Shown here piece after piece: positions 5,561 through 6,791 of a DNA stretch of 6,791 bases. Position 1 is the stretch's first letter; the number at the start of each line of letters is the position of its first letter. Under the pieces are notes generated by a model. That model worked only from the letters and a program-made list of their open reading frames with translations, was not told the DNA's origin and ran no database searches. The DNA comes from Actinomycetota bacterium. Its GTDB lineage: Bacteria > Actinomycetota > Thermoleophilia > Gaiellales > Gaiellaceae. Both the position numbers and the translations under genes were made by a program. The stretch is from contig JACDGR010000187.1 of the NCBI GenBank assembly GCA_013821525.1, positions 1-6,791 on the forward strand. Direction: 5' to 3'.

Positions 5561-5758
5561 TCAGCGGCCGAAGTCGCCTAGCTTCACGCCCGCGACGAAC
5601 GTTGCCCAGGAGGCGGCTGTCCACTGCACTGCCGGGCGGGTCCGGTCCTTGGTGTCGCGAACCAGGACCCCGTTAGGCAGGTCGGCCACCTCCACGCACT
5701 CACCGCCGCCGTTGCTGTAGCTAGACGTCCTCCACGCCACGCCGGTCATGTCGATCAT
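5561..5758 (-). CDS. DUF397 domain protein
   Basis: 65-aa protein made almost entirely of a DUF397 domain: W9, the SSYSNGGGECVEVA stretch (12-25), VRDTKD (33-38) and a C-terminal W51-ATF. Such proteins occur across sporulating actinomycetes beside XRE/DUF5753 regulators, as in the whiJ and abaA-type loci of Streptomyces, where they are thought to modulate the partner regulator. The ATG overlaps the TGA of the upstream XRE gene as ATGA (5758-5755), so translation is coupled; GGGTGAG just before the start serves as RBS. A second in-frame ATG at codon 4 is possible. No enzyme activity is expected. The family call is firm; the antagonist role is known only by analogy. Confidence 0.92.
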   Translation of the reverse strand: MIDMTGVAWRTSSYSNGGGECVEVADLPNGVLVRDTKDRTRPAVQWTAASWATFVAGVKLGDFGR

Positions 5759-6591
5759 TGCTCACCCATGATTTCCTTGATCATCGCCATGGTGGCTCGC
5801 TCGTTGAGAGCTACCTCTTGCAGGCGATTGAGGGCGTCAGTATAGGCGGCTACCTGCTCCGGACGGTTGACGTAGTCGGCGTTCCACAGGTCTTCCAGGT
5901 ACACGACGGGCGTGCTGTCCGCGGCCAGGCGAAGGATGGTGAACGGCGAGCCCATCGCCGCGTGTGCGCCAACCGTGAACGGGACCAGACGTAGCGTGAC
6001 GTTCGGCAGCTCGCTCATCCTCAGCAGGTGGGCCAGTTGCTCGGCGAGCACGGCCGGGCCGCCGACTTGGGTGCGGACGCTGGCCTCGTGGATCACGGCG
6101 GTGAGCGCTGGAGGATCGTCGCCGGTCAGTCGGTCCTGGCGCTGCTGTCGGACGCGGACCAGGCGCTCAACCTCGGCCGGCTGCCAGCTCGGTGCGTACG
6201 CGGCGGCGACCGCCCGGGTGTATTTCTCGGTTTGGAGCAGGCCGGGGATCAGCTCGACCTGGTAGTACAGGATCTCGGCTGCCTCGGCTTCCATGCCGAT
6301 GTACGCCCGCACCCAGGGCGCCACCCGGTACCGCTTCGGTCGCTCCCGTGCCTCGCCCGCTATCTCCCTGATCCGCTCAGTCGGGTCACCCTCCGGGACC
6401 CGGTAGAGCGCAAGCAGCGTCTCCAACTCCAGCGGCGACACGGTGGCATGGCCTGACTCGATCCGGCTGAGCTTGCTCGGCGAGCACATCAGTGCCCCGG
6501 CGGCTGCTGCTCCGTCGATGCCTCGCCGCTCCCGCCAATCCCGCAGCTCACGGCCGAGCTGGATGCGCTGCGGCGTCTGGGTGGCGGGCAT
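5755..6591 (-). CDS. XRE-family helix-turn-helix regulator with DUF5753 domain
   Basis: 278-aa cytoplasmic DNA-binding protein. The N-terminal XRE helix-turn-helix covers about residues 11-66, with the recognition region CSPSKLSRIESG at 36-47. The DUF5753 domain covers about 90-272, marked by YYQVELIPGLLQTEKYTRA (109-127), VRVRQQRQDRL (145-155) and PFTVGAHAAMGSPFTIL (204-220). Length and layout are typical of WhiJ-like regulators. The ATG at 6591 is preceded by GGGAGA with 9-nt spacing. Its stop overlaps the DUF397 start, so the two form one operon. Of the first 39 codons after ATG, 32 end in G or C, typical of native high-GC DNA and unlike the alaS 5' end. It probably regulates its own promoter region and perhaps the divergent gene at 6728. 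Control of the peptide locus is possible but unproven. Confidence 0.93.
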   Translation of the reverse strand: MPATQTPQRIQLGRELRDWRERRGIDGAAAAGALMCSPSKLSRIESGHATVSPLELETLLALYRVPEGDPTERIREIAGEARERPKRYRVAPWVRAYIGMEAEAAEILYYQVELIPGLLQTEKYTRAVAAAYAPSWQPAEVERLVRVRQQRQDRLTGDDPPALTAVIHEASVRTQVGGPAVLAEQLAHLLRMSELPNVTLRLVPFTVGAHAAMGSPFTILRLAADSTPVVYLEDLWNADYVNRPEQVAAYTDALNRLQEVALNERATMAMIKEIMGEQ

Positions 6592-6727
6592 GACGCGAAG
6601 TCTCCCAACAACGAACGATCATCGCTAGAGGCTTCCCGAATGGGGCAAGTGCCCTCTATAGTTGTCCTATCCAGTTGTTCACTGCGGTTGCCGGGTGTAG
6701 GTCGAGGCACGCTTAGAAGGAGGTCTC
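6592..6727. promoter_or_regulatory. Divergent promoter region between the XRE gene and the rightmost CDS
   Basis: On the plus strand TTGTTC (6675-6680) and TAGGTC (6698-6703) are spaced by 17 nt and lie 24 nt ahead of the GTG at 6728, a plausible vegetative-type promoter. On the minus strand TATAGA (6660-6655) could be a -10 for the XRE operon, but no good -35 matches it. The direct repeat AGTTGT at 6660-6665 and 6673-6678 (13-bp period) overlaps both promoters and could be a regulator site. Confidence 0.4.
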
Positions 6728-6791
6728 GTGCGATCAGTCCAGGAGACAGGTCGGGACGGACCTGATCGGTCCGTCGCGGGACGTTGCACGG
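6728..6791 (+). CDS. Start of an unrecognised divergent CDS, cut by the window edge
   Basis: GTG at 6728-6730 follows AAGGAGG (6717-6723) with a short 4-nt gap, and the frame stays open for 21 codons to the edge. The visible N-terminus is polar and basic with no membrane segment or known motif. In loci with XRE/DUF5753 and DUF397 pairs the divergent neighbour is often a small regulator or an ATPase-like protein, but too little is visible to say. The strong RBS and promoter-like hexamers upstream are the main support. Confidence 0.5.
   Translation, partial: MRSVQETGRDGPDRSVAGRCT

Overview
The window is from a high-GC actinomycete. The clearest sign is the pair at 5561-6591: an XRE-type helix-turn-helix protein with a DUF5753 domain, translationally coupled to a DUF397 protein. 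This pairing is characteristic of sporulating or antibiotic-producing Actinomycetota. The AlaRS also reads like actinobacterial AlaRSs, closest from memory to the Mycobacteriales/Pseudonocardiales type. The genus cannot be fixed from the sequence.

Layout. 1-964 is essentially gene-free apart from a possible gene end at the left edge, and is rich in inverted repeats. 965-3646 (+) is a complete 893-aa alanyl-tRNA synthetase with catalytic and editing domains intact. 4635-3643 (-) is a 330-aa Fe(II)/2-oxoglutarate oxygenase of the clavaminate synthase-like group. It runs convergently to alaS, and the two genes share one CTAG as both stop codons. Upstream of the oxygenase on the same strand, 4805-4716 encodes a 29-aa acidic peptide with a very strong ribosome binding site. 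A 12-bp perfect hairpin separates it from the oxygenase. 4806-5560 is gene-free and carries a 19-bp operator-like palindrome and terminator-like hairpins. 6591-5561 (-) is the XRE/DUF5753 plus DUF397 pair. A divergent CDS starts at 6728 and leaves the window.

Main idea. The peptide, the oxygenase and a probably extra alaS form a compact, compositionally distinct block that looks like a small peptide-based (RiPP-like) biosynthetic locus. In this reading the peptide is the abundant substrate, the oxygenase modifies it or an amino acid derived from it, and AlaRS either protects the producer from an AlaRS inhibitor or supplies Ala-tRNA to a peptide-extending enzyme outside the window. The gene calls are well supported. 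Joint function is inference, and no transporter, protease or PEARL-type ligase is visible here.

The evidence that alaS is not the housekeeping copy consists of a TTA codon (residue 240), low third-position GC at its 5' end (16 of 39 codons, against 32 of 39 in the XRE gene), and neighbours unlike the usual alaS context.
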